From Mycobacterium ostraviense (lineage in GTDB: Bacteria; Actinomycetota; Actinomycetes; Mycobacteriales; Mycobacteriaceae), in the NCBI RefSeq assembly GCF_002705925.1, contig NZ_NKRE01000001.1:748838-812837 (forward strand): DNA of 64,000 nt, read 5' to 3'. The notes beneath the pieces are model-generated. The model was given only the letters and a program-made list of their open reading frames with translations, ran no database searches and had not been told where the DNA came from. Shown here in pieces: positions 16,403 to 28,684 of the stretch. Positions within the stretch are counted from its first letter, which is position 1. Every line of letters begins with the position of its first letter. A program made the position numbers and the translations under genes.

Positions 16403-17357
16403 AGATGGTGTCCAGCTTCGCCCCGGAGCCCACCACCGGGATGCCGGCGTCGTAGAGGCGATCGGTGAGCGCAACCAGCCGCAGCGCGACGTTTTGGTCG
16501 TCGATGCCGTGCACGCCGGTCAAGAACACCGCAGACACCCCCTCGATCAACGTCAGATAGCGCGACGGATGCATGGTAGCCAGGTGCGCGCACAGGGCGT
16601 CGAAGTCGTCGAGGGTCGCCCCCCGGACGGAGGCCGCCCGCGCGGCGACGTCCGCATCCGACAACGGCGGCGGCGCCGGCGGCAGGTCACGATGGCGGTA
16701 GTCCGGACCCTCGATCCGTACCGTGGTGAAAATGCTTGCCAACGTGTGGATCTCGCGTAAGAAGTCCTGGGCGGCAAAGCGGCCCTCGCCCAGTTGCTCG
16801 GGCAGCGTGTTGGACGTGGCGGCCACCGACACACCGCGTTCGACCAGCGCGGAGAGCATCCGCGAGATCAGCGTGGTGTTACCCGGGTCATCCAGCTCGA
16901 ACTCGTCGATGCACACCGCGGTGTAGTGCGCCAGCAGCTCGATGCATTCGGCGAAACCGAACACCCCGGCCAGCTGGGTCAACTCCCCGAAAGTCGCGAA
17001 CGCCTTGGGGCGCTCCCCCGGCAGTTGGTAATAGGACGACGCCAGCAGATGGGTCTTGCCCACCCCGAACCCGCCATCCAGGTACAGGCCTACCCCGGGC
17101 AACACCTCACGCTTGCCGAACAGCTTCTTGCGGCCCGCCCGCCGCTCGACGGCGTGCCGGCAGAAGTCCTGACAGGCGAGCACGGCGGCAGCCTGAGTCG
17201 GCTCTGCCGGATCGGGCCGATACGTCGCAAAGCTCACCTCGGCGAAGGTGGGCGGCGGCCGCAGCTGGGCGATCAGCCGTTCCGGCGACACCGAAGGATG
17301 CCGATCCACCAAGCGGCCCACCCGGCCGCCGGCTCCCGCAGCGGTGGACCCGTGCAT
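16320..17357 (-). CDS. zapE: ZapE/AFG1-like AAA ATPase (Rv2670c-like)
   Basis: 345 residues. Walker A GGFGVGKTHLL near residue 95, Walker B VCIDEFELDD near 150, sensor-like SVAATSNTLPEQLGEGRF and arginine-finger region. This is the layout of the ZapE/LACE1 family, linked to cell division in E. coli and to mitochondrial protein turnover. A shorter Walker B-distal part ends in GGYRKKYLRATSRL. The ATG at 17357 is 34 bases from the divergent ribD start; a GTG/ATG further up (17393) would overlap ribD. Its last 83 bases overlap the extended GNAT frame on the other strand. Confidence 0.82.
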   Translation of the reverse strand: MHGSTAAGAGGRVGRLVDRHPSVSPERLIAQLRPPPTFAEVSFATYRPDPAEPTQAAAVLACQDFCRHAVERRAGRKKLFGKREVLPGVGLYLDGGFGVGKTHLLASSYYQLPGERPKAFATFGELTQLAGVFGFAECIELLAHYTAVCIDEFELDDPGNTTLISRMLSALVERGVSVAATSNTLPEQLGEGRFAAQDFLREIHTLASIFTTVRIEGPDYRHRDLPPAPPPLSDADVAARAASVRGATLDDFDALCAHLATMHPSRYLTLIEGVSAVFLTGVHGIDDQNVALRLVALTDRLYDAGIPVVGSGAKLDTIFSEEMLAGGYRKKYLRATSRLLALTAR

Positions 17358-17391
17358 GCTGGCACTGTAGCGGCGTGCTGCAATCACACTC

Positions 17392-18186
17392 ATGTCCGAC
17401 TTCGGGGCCGGCCCGGCCGCCGGCCGATCCGCCGGCATCCGGCTGACGCTGCTCGGATCCGACCGCACACTCGACGAAGCCGACCTATCCGAGCTCTACG
17501 GCTACCCGGCGGACACCGACCGCACCTGGGTGCGGGCCAATTTCATCAGCAGCGTCGACGGCGGCGCCACCGTCGCCGGCACCAGCGGCGGACTCGGCGG
17601 CCCGGGCGACCGGACAGTGTTCCGGCTGCTGCGTGAACTGGCAGACGTGATCGTGGTTGGCTCGGGCACCGTGCGCGTCGAGGGCTACTCCGGCCCTCAG
17701 CTCGGCGTCGCCGCACGCTGCCAGCGACAGCTGCGCTGCCAAAGCGAGGTCCCGCAACTGGCGATCGTCACCAAGTCCGGTCACCTCGCCCGGGATCTCG
17801 GCGTGTTCACCCGCACCGAGGTGCCACCTCTGGTGCTCACCACCACGACGGTGGCCGACGAGACACGACGGCGCCTGACCGGCCTCGCCGAGGTGGTCGA
17901 CTGCTCGGACACCGATCCCGCCAAGGTCGACGAAGCAGTGCTGCTGGCCAGGCTTGCCGAGCGCGGTCTACGCCGCATCCTCACCGAGGGCGGGCCGATA
18001 CTGCTCGGATCGTTCATCGAGCGCGGCTTGCTCGACGAACTGTGCCTGACGATCGCACCGTTCGTGGTCGGCGGTCTGGCCCGGCGCATCGCCACCGGAC
18101 CGGGGCAACGGCAGACCCGAATGCGCTGCGCCCACCTGCTCACCGACGACGCCGGTTATCTGTACACCCGCTACGTCAAAGCCTGA
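17392..18186 (+). CDS. ribD: RibD C-terminal-type reductase (Rv2671-like)
   Basis: 264 residues of the RibD C-terminal/DHFR-like fold (RVRANFISSVDGGATV style start WVRANFISSVDGGATVAGTS, DVIVVGSGTVRVEGY, RILTEGGPILLGSFIERGLL). The deaminase half of two-domain RibD is absent. In riboflavin synthesis this fold reduces the pyrimidine ribosyl side chain with NADPH. Published work on M. tuberculosis Rv2671 found that raised expression can substitute for dihydrofolate reductase and give PAS resistance. No ribosome-binding site precedes the ATG at 17392, so a leaderless or short-leader transcript divergent from zapE is likely. Confidence 0.85.
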   Translation: MSDFGAGPAAGRSAGIRLTLLGSDRTLDEADLSELYGYPADTDRTWVRANFISSVDGGATVAGTSGGLGGPGDRTVFRLLRELADVIVVGSGTVRVEGYSGPQLGVAARCQRQLRCQSEVPQLAIVTKSGHLARDLGVFTRTEVPPLVLTTTTVADETRRRLTGLAEVVDCSDTDPAKVDEAVLLARLAERGLRRILTEGGPILLGSFIERGLLDELCLTIAPFVVGGLARRIATGPGQRQTRMRCAHLLTDDAGYLYTRYVKA

Positions 18187-18202
18187 CGTTACTGTGGTCG
18201 GC

Positions 18203-19771
18203 ATGAGTCGGCGCATCACCTCCGCAACGGTCCTGGTCTCGATGGCCTGCTCGGTGACCACGGTGCTGACCGGCTGCGTCCCAGTCCTCGGCGCCAACCC
18301 GCGCTTTGCCACCTATAGCGGTGCCAAACCGCAGGGCGTCGCCACCACCACACCACCCCCCAGCGGCCCGCCACCGATCGCCGCCCCCAAGAACGATCTG
18401 TCCTGGCGCGACTGCACGTCTCAGGTCTACGGGAACGCGGCCATCCCCGCCGCGCCGGGCATCAAGCTGGAGTGCGCCACCTTCGACTCCGACCTCGACC
18501 CGGTCAACGGCGGGTCCGGGTCGGTCAGCATCGGCGTGGTCCGCGCCCGCTCGGGCCAAACCCCGCGTGACGCGGGACCGCTGGTTTTCACCACCGGTTC
18601 GGATCTGCCGTCGTCGACGCAGTTGCCGGTCTGGTTGTCGCATGCGGGCGCCGACATCCTGCGCAGTCACCCGATCGTCGCCGTCGACCGCCGTGGCATG
18701 GGCATGTCGAGTCCGATTGATTGCCGAGACCACTTCCAACGCGACGAGATGCGCGATCAATCGCAGTTCCAGACCGGCGACGATCCGGTGGCCAACCTCT
18801 CGGCAATCTCGAACGAGGCCACCACCAGCTGCACCGACGTCATCGCACCCGCCGATTCCGCCTACGACAACGGACACGCCGCCTCCGACCTCGAGCGACT
18901 GCGCAATCTGTGGGATGTGCCCGCACTGGCGCTGGTCGGCATCGGCAACGGTGCCCAGGTGGCTCTCACCTATGCCGGCTCGCGCCCGGACAAGGTGGCC
19001 AGGCTGATCCTCGACTCCCCGGTCGCTTTGGGTGTTAGCGCCGAGGCCAAGGCCGAGCAACAGGTCAAAGGCCAGCAGGCGGCGCTGGACGCGTTCGCGG
19101 CGCAGTGCGTCGCGATCAACTGTGCGCTGGGCCCCGATCCAAAAGGCGCCGTCACCGCGCTGCTGAACACGGCTCGCTCCCTCAAGGGGCCCGGGGCCTC
19201 GGTCGCGTCGATCGCCAACGCGATCACCACCACGCTGGGCTTTCCGACCGGCGACCGCATCAGCACCACCACCACGCTGGCCAACGCATTGGCGGCCGCC
19301 CGCGCCGGTGACATGAATCAGCTGTCCAACCTGATCAATCGCGCCGATGGCCTTCAGGACACCGACGGCCAATTCGTCAATTCGTGCAGCGACGCGGTCA
19401 ACCGCCCGACCCCGGACCGGGTACGCGAACTGGTGGTTGCCTGGGCCAAGCTCTATCCCCAGTTCGGCACGGTCGCCGCGCTCAATCTGGTCAAATGCGT
19501 GCACTGGCCCAGTGGTTCGACGCCGCAAATGCCGAAGGAGCTCAAGGTCGACGTCTTGCTGATGGGGGTGCAGGACGACCCGATCGTCGGCGTCGACGGG
19601 GTTGCGCAGACGGCGGCCACAGTCATCAACGCCGACGCCGCGAGCAAGCGGGTGATGTGGCAAGGCATCGGCCACGGTGCCAGCATCTATTCCTCCTGCG
19701 CGGTGCCGCCGCTGGTCGGTTATCTCAACGACGGCAAGCTGCCCGGCACCGACACTTACTGTCCCGCCTGA
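18203..19771 (+). CDS. alpha/beta-hydrolase lipoprotein homologue (Rv2672-like), nucleophile missing
   Basis: 522 residues. Lipoprotein signal with lipobox LTGC (Cys25), a Pro-rich linker (TTTPPPSGPPPI), then a TAP/proline-iminopeptidase-like alpha/beta-hydrolase: VFTTGSDLPSSTQLP, RRGMGMSSP, a nucleophile elbow at about residues 247-251, and a C-terminal His in WQGIGHGASIYSSC. The elbow reads G-I-G-N-G where catalytic members have G-x-S-x-G, so no Ser nucleophile is present at that spot. Six or more cysteines suggest disulfides, in keeping with export. It may bind rather than cleave peptides or lipids (inference). A GTG at 18194 is an alternative start; AftC follows. Confidence 0.78.
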   Translation: MSRRITSATVLVSMACSVTTVLTGCVPVLGANPRFATYSGAKPQGVATTTPPPSGPPPIAAPKNDLSWRDCTSQVYGNAAIPAAPGIKLECATFDSDLDPVNGGSGSVSIGVVRARSGQTPRDAGPLVFTTGSDLPSSTQLPVWLSHAGADILRSHPIVAVDRRGMGMSSPIDCRDHFQRDEMRDQSQFQTGDDPVANLSAISNEATTSCTDVIAPADSAYDNGHAASDLERLRNLWDVPALALVGIGNGAQVALTYAGSRPDKVARLILDSPVALGVSAEAKAEQQVKGQQAALDAFAAQCVAINCALGPDPKGAVTALLNTARSLKGPGASVASIANAITTTLGFPTGDRISTTTTLANALAAARAGDMNQLSNLINRADGLQDTDGQFVNSCSDAVNRPTPDRVRELVVAWAKLYPQFGTVAALNLVKCVHWPSGSTPQMPKELKVDVLLMGVQDDPIVGVDGVAQTAATVINADAASKRVMWQGIGHGASIYSSCAVPPLVGYLNDGKLPGTDTYCPA

Positions 19772-19793
19772 CACCTGCCGACTGGGTGTCCCG

Positions 19794-21095
19794 GTGTACG
19801 GTGCGCTGGTGACGGCAGCTGACTCAACTCGAACCCGCCTCCGCGAATCGATGCTGGCCGCATTCCGCCCCCGCACCGGCGCCCCGAGTACGGCGTCGAT
19901 CGTGCGGGCGGCGCTCTGGCCGGTAGCCATTCTGTCGGTGCTGCACCGCAGCATCGTGTTGACCACCAATGGCAATATCACCGACGACTTCAAGCCCGTC
20001 TACCGTGCGGTGCTGAACTTCCGGCATGGCTGGGACATCTACAACGAGCACTTCGATTACGTCGACCCGCATTACCTCTACCCGCCGGGCGGCACGCTGT
20101 TGATGGCGCCGTTCGGGTATCTGCCCTTTGCGTCGTCGCGCTACCTGTTCATCTCCATCAATACGGTGGCCATCCTGGCCGCGGCGTACCTGCTGCTGCG
20201 GATGTTCAACTTCACGCTGTCCTCGGTGGCCGCGCCCGCCTTGTTGTTGGCCATGTTCGCCACCGAGACGGTGACCAACACCCTGGTGTTCACCAACATC
20301 AACGGCTGCATCCTGCTGCTCGAGGTGCTATTCCTGCGGTGGCTGCTCGACGGCAGAGTCAGCCGTCAGTGGTGGGCCGGGGTGGCCATCGGGCTGACGC
20401 TGGTCCTCAAACCGCTGCTGGGTCCGTTGCTGTTGCTGCCGCTGCTGAACCGCCAGTGGCGGGCGGTGCTGGCCGCCATCGTGGTTCCCGTCGTCGCCAA
20501 CCTGGCCGCGCTGCCGCTGGTCAGCCACCCGATGGACTTCTTCACCCGCACACTGCCCTACATCCTGGGCACCCGCGACTACTTCAACAGCTCGATCCAG
20601 GGCAACGGCGTGTACTTCGGCCTGCCGACGTGGTTGATCGTGTTCCTGCGGCTGCTGTTCACCGCACTCGCCGTGGGTGCGCTGTGGCTGCTGTACCGCT
20701 ACTACCGCACCCGCGACCCGCTGTTCTGGTTCACCACGTCATCGGGCGTGCTGCTGCTGTGGTCGTGGCTGGTGATGTCGCTGGCCCAGGGCTATTACTC
20801 GATGATGCTGTTCCCGTTCTTGATGACGGTGGTGCTGCCCAATTCGGTGATCCGCAACTGGCCGGCGTGGCTGGGCATCTACGGGTTCATGACGCTGGAC
20901 CGCTGGCTGCTGTTCAACTGGATGCGCTGGGGCCGCGCCCTCGAATACCTGAAGATCACCTACGGCTGGTCGCTGCTGTTGATCGTGACGTTCACCGTGC
21001 TCTACTTCCGCTACTCCGACGCCAAGGCCGAAAACCGGCTGGACGGTGGTATCGATCCGGCATGGCTAATGGCCGAGCGGGAGCGCGTGCGGTGA
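19794..21095 (+). CDS. aftC: alpha-(1->3)-arabinofuranosyltransferase AftC
   Basis: 433 residues, the same length I recall for Rv2673. It is a polytopic membrane protein with about ten hydrophobic segments and a GT-C/DUF2029 layout. The paired acidic residues GNITDDFKPVYRAV in the first periplasmic loop are the expected catalytic site, and a long loop carries the QGNGVYFGLPTW segment. AftC uses decaprenyl-phospho-arabinose to put alpha-1,3 branches on arabinan of arabinogalactan and lipoarabinomannan. The GTG at 19794 is chosen to match the known N-terminus (YGALVTAADS). The previous gene stops 23 bases upstream. Confidence 0.92.
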   Translation: MYGALVTAADSTRTRLRESMLAAFRPRTGAPSTASIVRAALWPVAILSVLHRSIVLTTNGNITDDFKPVYRAVLNFRHGWDIYNEHFDYVDPHYLYPPGGTLLMAPFGYLPFASSRYLFISINTVAILAAAYLLLRMFNFTLSSVAAPALLLAMFATETVTNTLVFTNINGCILLLEVLFLRWLLDGRVSRQWWAGVAIGLTLVLKPLLGPLLLLPLLNRQWRAVLAAIVVPVVANLAALPLVSHPMDFFTRTLPYILGTRDYFNSSIQGNGVYFGLPTWLIVFLRLLFTALAVGALWLLYRYYRTRDPLFWFTTSSGVLLLWSWLVMSLAQGYYSMMLFPFLMTVVLPNSVIRNWPAWLGIYGFMTLDRWLLFNWMRWGRALEYLKITYGWSLLLIVTFTVLYFRYSDAKAENRLDGGIDPAWLMAERERVR

Positions 21096-21205
21096 TCGCA
21101 AGCGCGGCGGAGTCGGGCGCTGGCGGTCACCGCCATTGGGGCTAGCGTGAAAGCATGACGCGCCGACGACGATGCAGAGCGAAGCGATGAGGAGGAGTGG
21201 CGCAA

Positions 21206-21613
21206 ATGACTAAGCCCAAGTTGGAACTGACCGACGACCAGTGGCGCCAGAGGCTGACCCAGCAGGAATTCGACGTTTTGCGCCGGGCCGGCACCGAGCG
21301 ACCCTTCACCGGCGAGTACACCGACACCAAAACCGAGGGCATCTACCAGTGCCGGGCCTGCGGTGCCGAATTGTTCCGCAGCACAGAGAAATTCGAGTCG
21401 CATTGCGGCTGGCCGTCGTTCTTCGACCCGGCGAGCTCCGAAGCGGTCATCCTGCGTCCCGACCACTCGCTGGGGATGACGCGCACCGAGGTGCTCTGCG
21501 CGAACTGCCACAGCCACCTGGGCCATGTGTTCGCCGGTGAGGGTTATCCGACGCCCACGGATCAGCGTTACTGCATCAACTCGATCTCGCTGCGCCTGGT
21601 CCCGACGGACTAG
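21206..21613 (+). CDS. msrB: peptide methionine-(R)-sulfoxide reductase MsrB
   Basis: 135 residues. Zinc-binding CxxC pairs C49/C52 (YQCRACGAELF) and C98/C101 (LCANCHSHLGHVF), catalytic Cys123 in QRYCINSISLR, and HCGWPSFF in the active site. It reduces the R-epimer of methionine sulfoxide in proteins using thioredoxin. AGGAGGAG upstream places the start at the ATG at 21206; a GTG at 21197 is too close to it. Convergent with the methyltransferase gene. Confidence 0.94.
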   Translation: MTKPKLELTDDQWRQRLTQQEFDVLRRAGTERPFTGEYTDTKTEGIYQCRACGAELFRSTEKFESHCGWPSFFDPASSEAVILRPDHSLGMTRTEVLCANCHSHLGHVFAGEGYPTPTDQRYCINSISLRLVPTD

Positions 21614-21702
21614 CTTTCGCCGAGCCGGTAATTTTGCAGGCCCTTACTCGCACTTTCGCTGCAGAATTTCAGTTTCGGCGGATCTGCCGTCAGCGGCATG
21701 CC

Positions 21703-24545
<2,843 letters not shown>

Positions 24546-24549
<4 letters not shown>

Positions 24550-25619
24550 AGCGAGTGGACCAGCGAAACCAGTTCGGTCAGTACCCCCGGATCGGTCTGC
24601 GGCAGCACTCCGTGGCCAAGATTGAAGACATGCCCGGCGGCGCCCGCGTCGACGGCACGGCGTCCGTCGTCGACGACGGCGCGGGCGGCGCGTTCCACCA
24701 CCGGCCAGCCCGCCAGCAGCACCACCGGATCGAGGTTGCCCTGCAGCGCGGTACCCGGCTGCACCCTGGCGGCCGCATCGGCCAGCGCGGTCCGCCAGTC
24801 AACGCCGACGACGGTCGCCGTTGCCGGTTTGAGGGCCTCCGACATGGCGCCCAGCAGCTCGGCGGTGCCGACCCCGAAATGCGTCATCGGCACGCCGTGT
24901 TCAGCCAGCGTGCCGAACACCCGTGCACTGTGCGGCAACACGTATTGGCGGTAGTCGGCCAGCGACAACATTCCCGCCCACGAGTCGAACACCTGAATGG
25001 CGTCCACGCCGGAGTCGATCTGTCCGCGCAGAAACGCGATGGTGAGGTCGGTCAGCTTGCTCATCAGCGCATGCCAGCTGGCCGGCTCGGCCAGCATCAT
25101 CGCCTTGGTGCGGACGTAATGGCGGCTGGGTCCGCCCTCGATCAGGTAGGAGGCCAGCGTGAACGGCGCACCGGCGAAACCGATCAGCGCGACGTCGCCC
25201 AGCGCCGCCACCAACAGCTGAACGGTCTCCATTACCGGCTGAATCGCTTGTGAGTCAAGGGGTTTGATGCGGTCGATATCGGCGGCGGTGCGCACCGGGT
25301 GAGTGATCACCGGTCCGACGTCGGCGACGATATCCAGCTCCACACCGGCCGCCCGCAACGGCACCACGATGTCGGAGAACAGGATCGCCGCGTCCACACC
25401 ATAGCGCCGCACCGGCTGCAGAGTGATCTCGCAGGCCACGTCCGGCTCCAGACAGGCGTCCAGCATGCTGTGGCGTTGGCGCAGCGCCCGGTACTCGGGC
25501 AGCGACCGGCCGGCCTGCCGCATGAACCACACCGGCACTCGGCTGGGTTTGCGGCCGGCCACCGCCGCCAGATAGGGCGAGTGCGGAAGCTCGCGTCGGG
25601 TACGCGCAGGAGTATTCAC
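24546..25619 (-). CDS. hemE: uroporphyrinogen decarboxylase HemE
   Basis: About 357 residues, the usual length. [20 protein letters not shown] holds the conserved Arg-Gln-Arg that grips the propionates. [17 protein letters not shown] and [11 protein letters not shown] follow, and [13 protein letters not shown] is at the C-terminus with the conserved His. It converts uroporphyrinogen III to coproporphyrinogen III. The GTG at 25619 is chosen by family length; an ATG at 25637 would add six residues. It is the first gene of the haem operon and diverges from the membrane protein gene at 25760. Confidence 0.94.
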
Positions 25620-25759
25620 TGGCCCCAATGCTGCCATGACGGGCCCGCAACCAGGTGTGCCCTCCGGGTTGTCTGGGTACTGCCCAATACGGCGGTCGCT
25701 GCATTGCGCGGACATTCGCCCCTCGAAGACCCATAGACGGCAGGCAAGGAGACGGGTTC

Positions 25760-26239
25760 ATGTTGCTGACTCGAAATTCGGCACCCAGCGGGCATTTGGT
25801 CGAGGAGGCGGAGTATTTCGTCGACCGGGTGTTGCACAACGTCGCCCACGGTCGCTTCGAGCGGTCGCTGTCGGGCTTGACGGCGTTCGCGGCGCTGGTG
25901 ACCACCGCGGAGGTGTACTTCGAGCACTATCGCGCCAGCTTCGGCAACAAATGGATGTGGAGCCCGATCGTCGTCACCCCGCCGGTGGTGGTCGCCGGGG
26001 TGGGCGGAGTGTTCTCCAAGCGCTGGGCCAAGCGGTGGCTGCCGGCGACCGCGGCGATATACGCGGCGAACGGCCTGCTGGGCGAATACTTCCACGCGCG
26101 CGGTGTCGCGCGCCGCCCCGGCGGTTGGCGGCTGTACAACTACAACGTGCCGATGGGTCCGCCCATCGCCGCGCCCGGCCTGATGAGCATCGTCGGGGCG
26201 ATGGGTCTGCTAGCCGCGGTCCTGCGGCGGGAGAAGTAG
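25760..26239 (+). CDS. small membrane protein at the head of a GMC cassette
   Basis: 159 residues with about four hydrophobic helices (SLSGLTAFAALVTTAEVYFE; SPIVVTPPVVVAGVGGVF; LPATAAIYAANGLLGEYFHA; IAAPGLMSIVGAMGLLAAVL). A strong AAGGAGA lies 8 bases before the ATG. No named family comes to mind. The next gene (GMC small subunit-like) starts 5 bases after its stop, so the three form an operon. A membrane anchor for the oxidoreductase is a reasonable inference. Confidence 0.72.
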   Translation: MLLTRNSAPSGHLVEEAEYFVDRVLHNVAHGRFERSLSGLTAFAALVTTAEVYFEHYRASFGNKWMWSPIVVTPPVVVAGVGGVFSKRWAKRWLPATAAIYAANGLLGEYFHARGVARRPGGWRLYNYNVPMGPPIAAPGLMSIVGAMGLLAAVLRREK

Positions 26240-26244
26240 CTGCC

Positions 26245-26988
26245 GTGCCTGACATCTCAACCGGGCACCACCTGCCAAAACTGCGACCGGACGGCAAGCC
26301 GCTGCATCCGTCCTGGCTACCGCGTCAGCGCCGCGGCGCCACCCCACAGATGATCGGCCGCTATCCCGACTACGACGTGCTGTCGACGGCCGACACCTGG
26401 GACGAGGCCACCCGAAAGGTGGTGCTGGCCCGGCTGGACGAGCCGGGGCCGTTGCGATTCTTCGACGAGTCGCAGGAGCCGACGCTGCGCGCGTTCTGCG
26501 ACACCGTGTTGGCTCAGGACGCCGAGCCACGGATCCCGGTGGCCGAGTTCGTCGATGCCAAGCTCGCCGATGGCCGGCTGGACGGCTATCAATACGCCGA
26601 TATGCCCGACGACCGCGACACCTGGCGGCTGGTGCTCTCGGGTCTCGACGAGACAGCCCGCGAGACCGCCTCCGGGGTGGAGTCGTTCGCGGCGGCCGAT
26701 CTCGCGACCCGCGAATCCGTCGTGCAGCGGTTCGCCGACGGCGAGCTGTCCGGCGGCAGTTGGGAGAAGTTGAACGTCTCCCGGGCCTGGTCGGTGGCGA
26801 TGCGGATGACGTTGAGCGGCTTCTACAGTCATCCGTGGGCGTGGAACGAGATCGGCTTCGGCGGCCCGGCCTATCCTCGCGGGTTCATGCGGCTGGGCGG
26901 TGTGGGCAGCCGTGAGCCGTTCGAGGCCCCGGGAGCCACCTCCGAAGATCCGGTCAGAACCGTCGAACAGGAACACATCGATGGGTGA
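26245..26988 (+). CDS. gluconate 2-dehydrogenase subunit 3-like protein
   Basis: 247 residues. The central region (EPTLRAFCDTVLAQDAEPRI, then PVAEFVDAKLADGRLDGYQY) and the C-terminal YSHPWAWNEIGFGGPAYPRG match the small subunit that partners GMC dehydrogenases. Family members usually carry a Tat signal; none is visible here, so this pair is probably cytoplasmic or held by the upstream membrane protein. Starts at a GTG with GGGAGAAG upstream; its stop overlaps the GMC gene start by 8 bases. Confidence 0.75.
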   Translation: MPDISTGHHLPKLRPDGKPLHPSWLPRQRRGATPQMIGRYPDYDVLSTADTWDEATRKVVLARLDEPGPLRFFDESQEPTLRAFCDTVLAQDAEPRIPVAEFVDAKLADGRLDGYQYADMPDDRDTWRLVLSGLDETARETASGVESFAAADLATRESVVQRFADGELSGGSWEKLNVSRAWSVAMRMTLSGFYSHPWAWNEIGFGGPAYPRGFMRLGGVGSREPFEAPGATSEDPVRTVEQEHIDG

Positions 26989-28675
26989 TTTCTGGCGCGG
27001 GCTGCTCAAGGGCTCGCTCGGGCCGCGCGACAACGATTCGCGGTTCCTGCTCGACGTGCACTCCCGTGACCTCCCCGGCGAGTCCACCATGCGCCGCTAC
27101 TCCGACGACGAGGAGGTCGACCTGGTGGTCGTCGGCGCCGGCGCGGGCGGTTCGGTGCTGGCCCAGCGACTGGCGCGGGCCGGCTGGCGCATCGTCATCC
27201 TGGAGGCCGGCCCGTTCTGGCACCCGGACGAGGACTGGGTGTCCGACGAAGCCGGCTCCCACCCGCTGTATTGGACGCAGAAGCGGATCATCGGCGGATC
27301 GGATCCGGTCGAGCTGGGCAAGAACAACTCCGGGCGCGGCGTGGGCGGGTCGATGGTGCACTACGCCGGCTACACGCCGCGCTTCCATCCCAGCGACTTC
27401 GAGACCTATAGCCGCGACCGGGTCGGCGCCGACTGGCCGATCAGCTACGCCGACCTGCGCCCGCACTACGAGCGCCTCGAGCTCGAGCTGCCGGTGGCCG
27501 GTCAGGACTGGCCGTGGGGCGATCCGCATCGCTATCCGCATGCGCCGCACCCGGTGTCGGGGGCCGCGATGAAGCTGTGGGAAGGCGCGATGCGACTTGG
27601 CATCGAGATGCGGGTCGGCCCGGTCGGCATCGTCAACGGCACCTTCGGCAACCGGCCGCACTGCATCTACCGCGGCTATTGCCTGCAGGGCTGCAAGGTC
27701 AACGCCAAGGCCAGCCCGTACGTCACCCACCTGCCCGACGCGCTGGCGCACGGTGTCGAGATCCGGGCGAGCTGCATGGCCAGCCGGATCGAGCTCGACG
27801 AGAACGGAAATGCAAGCGGGGTAACGTATTTCGACGAGGTTCGGGGTCGTGAGCGGTGTCAGCGGGCCAAGGTGGTCGCGGTGGCCTGCTATTCGATCGA
27901 AACTCCGCGGTTGTTGCTCAACTCCGCCAGTCCGCGGTTCCCCAACGGCTTGTGCAACAACCACGACCAGGTGGGCCGCTACGTGATGGTGCAGGGCGCC
28001 TCGCAGACCGCGGGCCGGTGGCCGGAGGAACTGCGGATGTACAAGGCGCCGCCGCCGGAGGTGTCCTCGGAGCAGTTCTACGAAACTGATCCCGACCGCG
28101 GTTTCGCCCGGGGGTTTTCCATCCAGACCGTCTCGCCGCTGCCGATCGGCTGGGCCGAGCATGTGCTCGCCGACGGGCATTGGGGTGCGGCGCTGCGCGA
28201 ATACATGCGTGACTACAACCACTGGTCCACCATCGGTGTACTCAACGAGCTGCTGCCACACGAGGACAACCGCGTCACCCTCGCCGACGAGACCGATCAA
28301 TACGGGCTGCCCGTGGCCCGGTTCGACTACCACCTGTCGGACAACGACAAGGCCAACATGGGGTACTCCACCCAGGTGATCTCCAACATCCTGCACGCCG
28401 CCGGCGCGCAGGACGTGCTGACCATCCAGCGCTTCGCCCACCTCATCGGCGGTGCCCGGATGGGCAGCGACCCGCAGACCAGCGTCGTCAACTCCGACCA
28501 GCGAACCTGGGCAGTGCCCAACCTGTTCATCGCCGACGGCTCGGTGTGCCCCACCCAGGGCAGCGCCAACCCGGCGCTGACCATCATGGCGCTCGCATCG
28601 CGGCTGGCCGAGCGGATCGTGCGCGGTGACGTGCGGGCAGGCGCCCTGGTCGGCAGCCGATCAGCCCGTGCGTAA
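26981..28675 (+). CDS. GMC-family FAD-dependent oxidoreductase
   Basis: 564 residues. The FAD motif LVVVGAGAGGSVLAQRL (residues 48-64) is followed by GRGVGGSMVHYAGYTPRFHP, a Cys-bearing segment HCIYRGYCLQGCKVNAKASP, and the C-terminal active-site region with HLIGGARMG and SVCPTQGSANPALTIMAL (conserved His and Asn). GMC enzymes oxidise alcohols or sugars with FAD. The substrate is unknown. It is coupled to the small-subunit gene by an 8-base overlap. EchA15 starts 9 bases later, so it may be in the same transcript. Confidence 0.88.
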   Translation: MGDFWRGLLKGSLGPRDNDSRFLLDVHSRDLPGESTMRRYSDDEEVDLVVVGAGAGGSVLAQRLARAGWRIVILEAGPFWHPDEDWVSDEAGSHPLYWTQKRIIGGSDPVELGKNNSGRGVGGSMVHYAGYTPRFHPSDFETYSRDRVGADWPISYADLRPHYERLELELPVAGQDWPWGDPHRYPHAPHPVSGAAMKLWEGAMRLGIEMRVGPVGIVNGTFGNRPHCIYRGYCLQGCKVNAKASPYVTHLPDALAHGVEIRASCMASRIELDENGNASGVTYFDEVRGRERCQRAKVVAVACYSIETPRLLLNSASPRFPNGLCNNHDQVGRYVMVQGASQTAGRWPEELRMYKAPPPEVSSEQFYETDPDRGFARGFSIQTVSPLPIGWAEHVLADGHWGAALREYMRDYNHWSTIGVLNELLPHEDNRVTLADETDQYGLPVARFDYHLSDNDKANMGYSTQVISNILHAAGAQDVLTIQRFAHLIGGARMGSDPQTSVVNSDQRTWAVPNLFIADGSVCPTQGSANPALTIMALASRLAERIVRGDVRAGALVGSRSARA

Positions 28676-28684
28676 CATCCTGGT

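Noticed and set aside
18176..19993. A 605-codon open frame on the minus strand
   Set aside because: It lies opposite the Rv2672-like gene and the start of aftC, is Gly/Arg/Asp-rich with no family signature, and follows from high-GC codon use of the real gene.
26954..28441. A 495-codon minus-strand frame
   Set aside because: Antisense shadow of the GMC oxidoreductase; Val/Gly/His-rich and without a ribosome-binding site.
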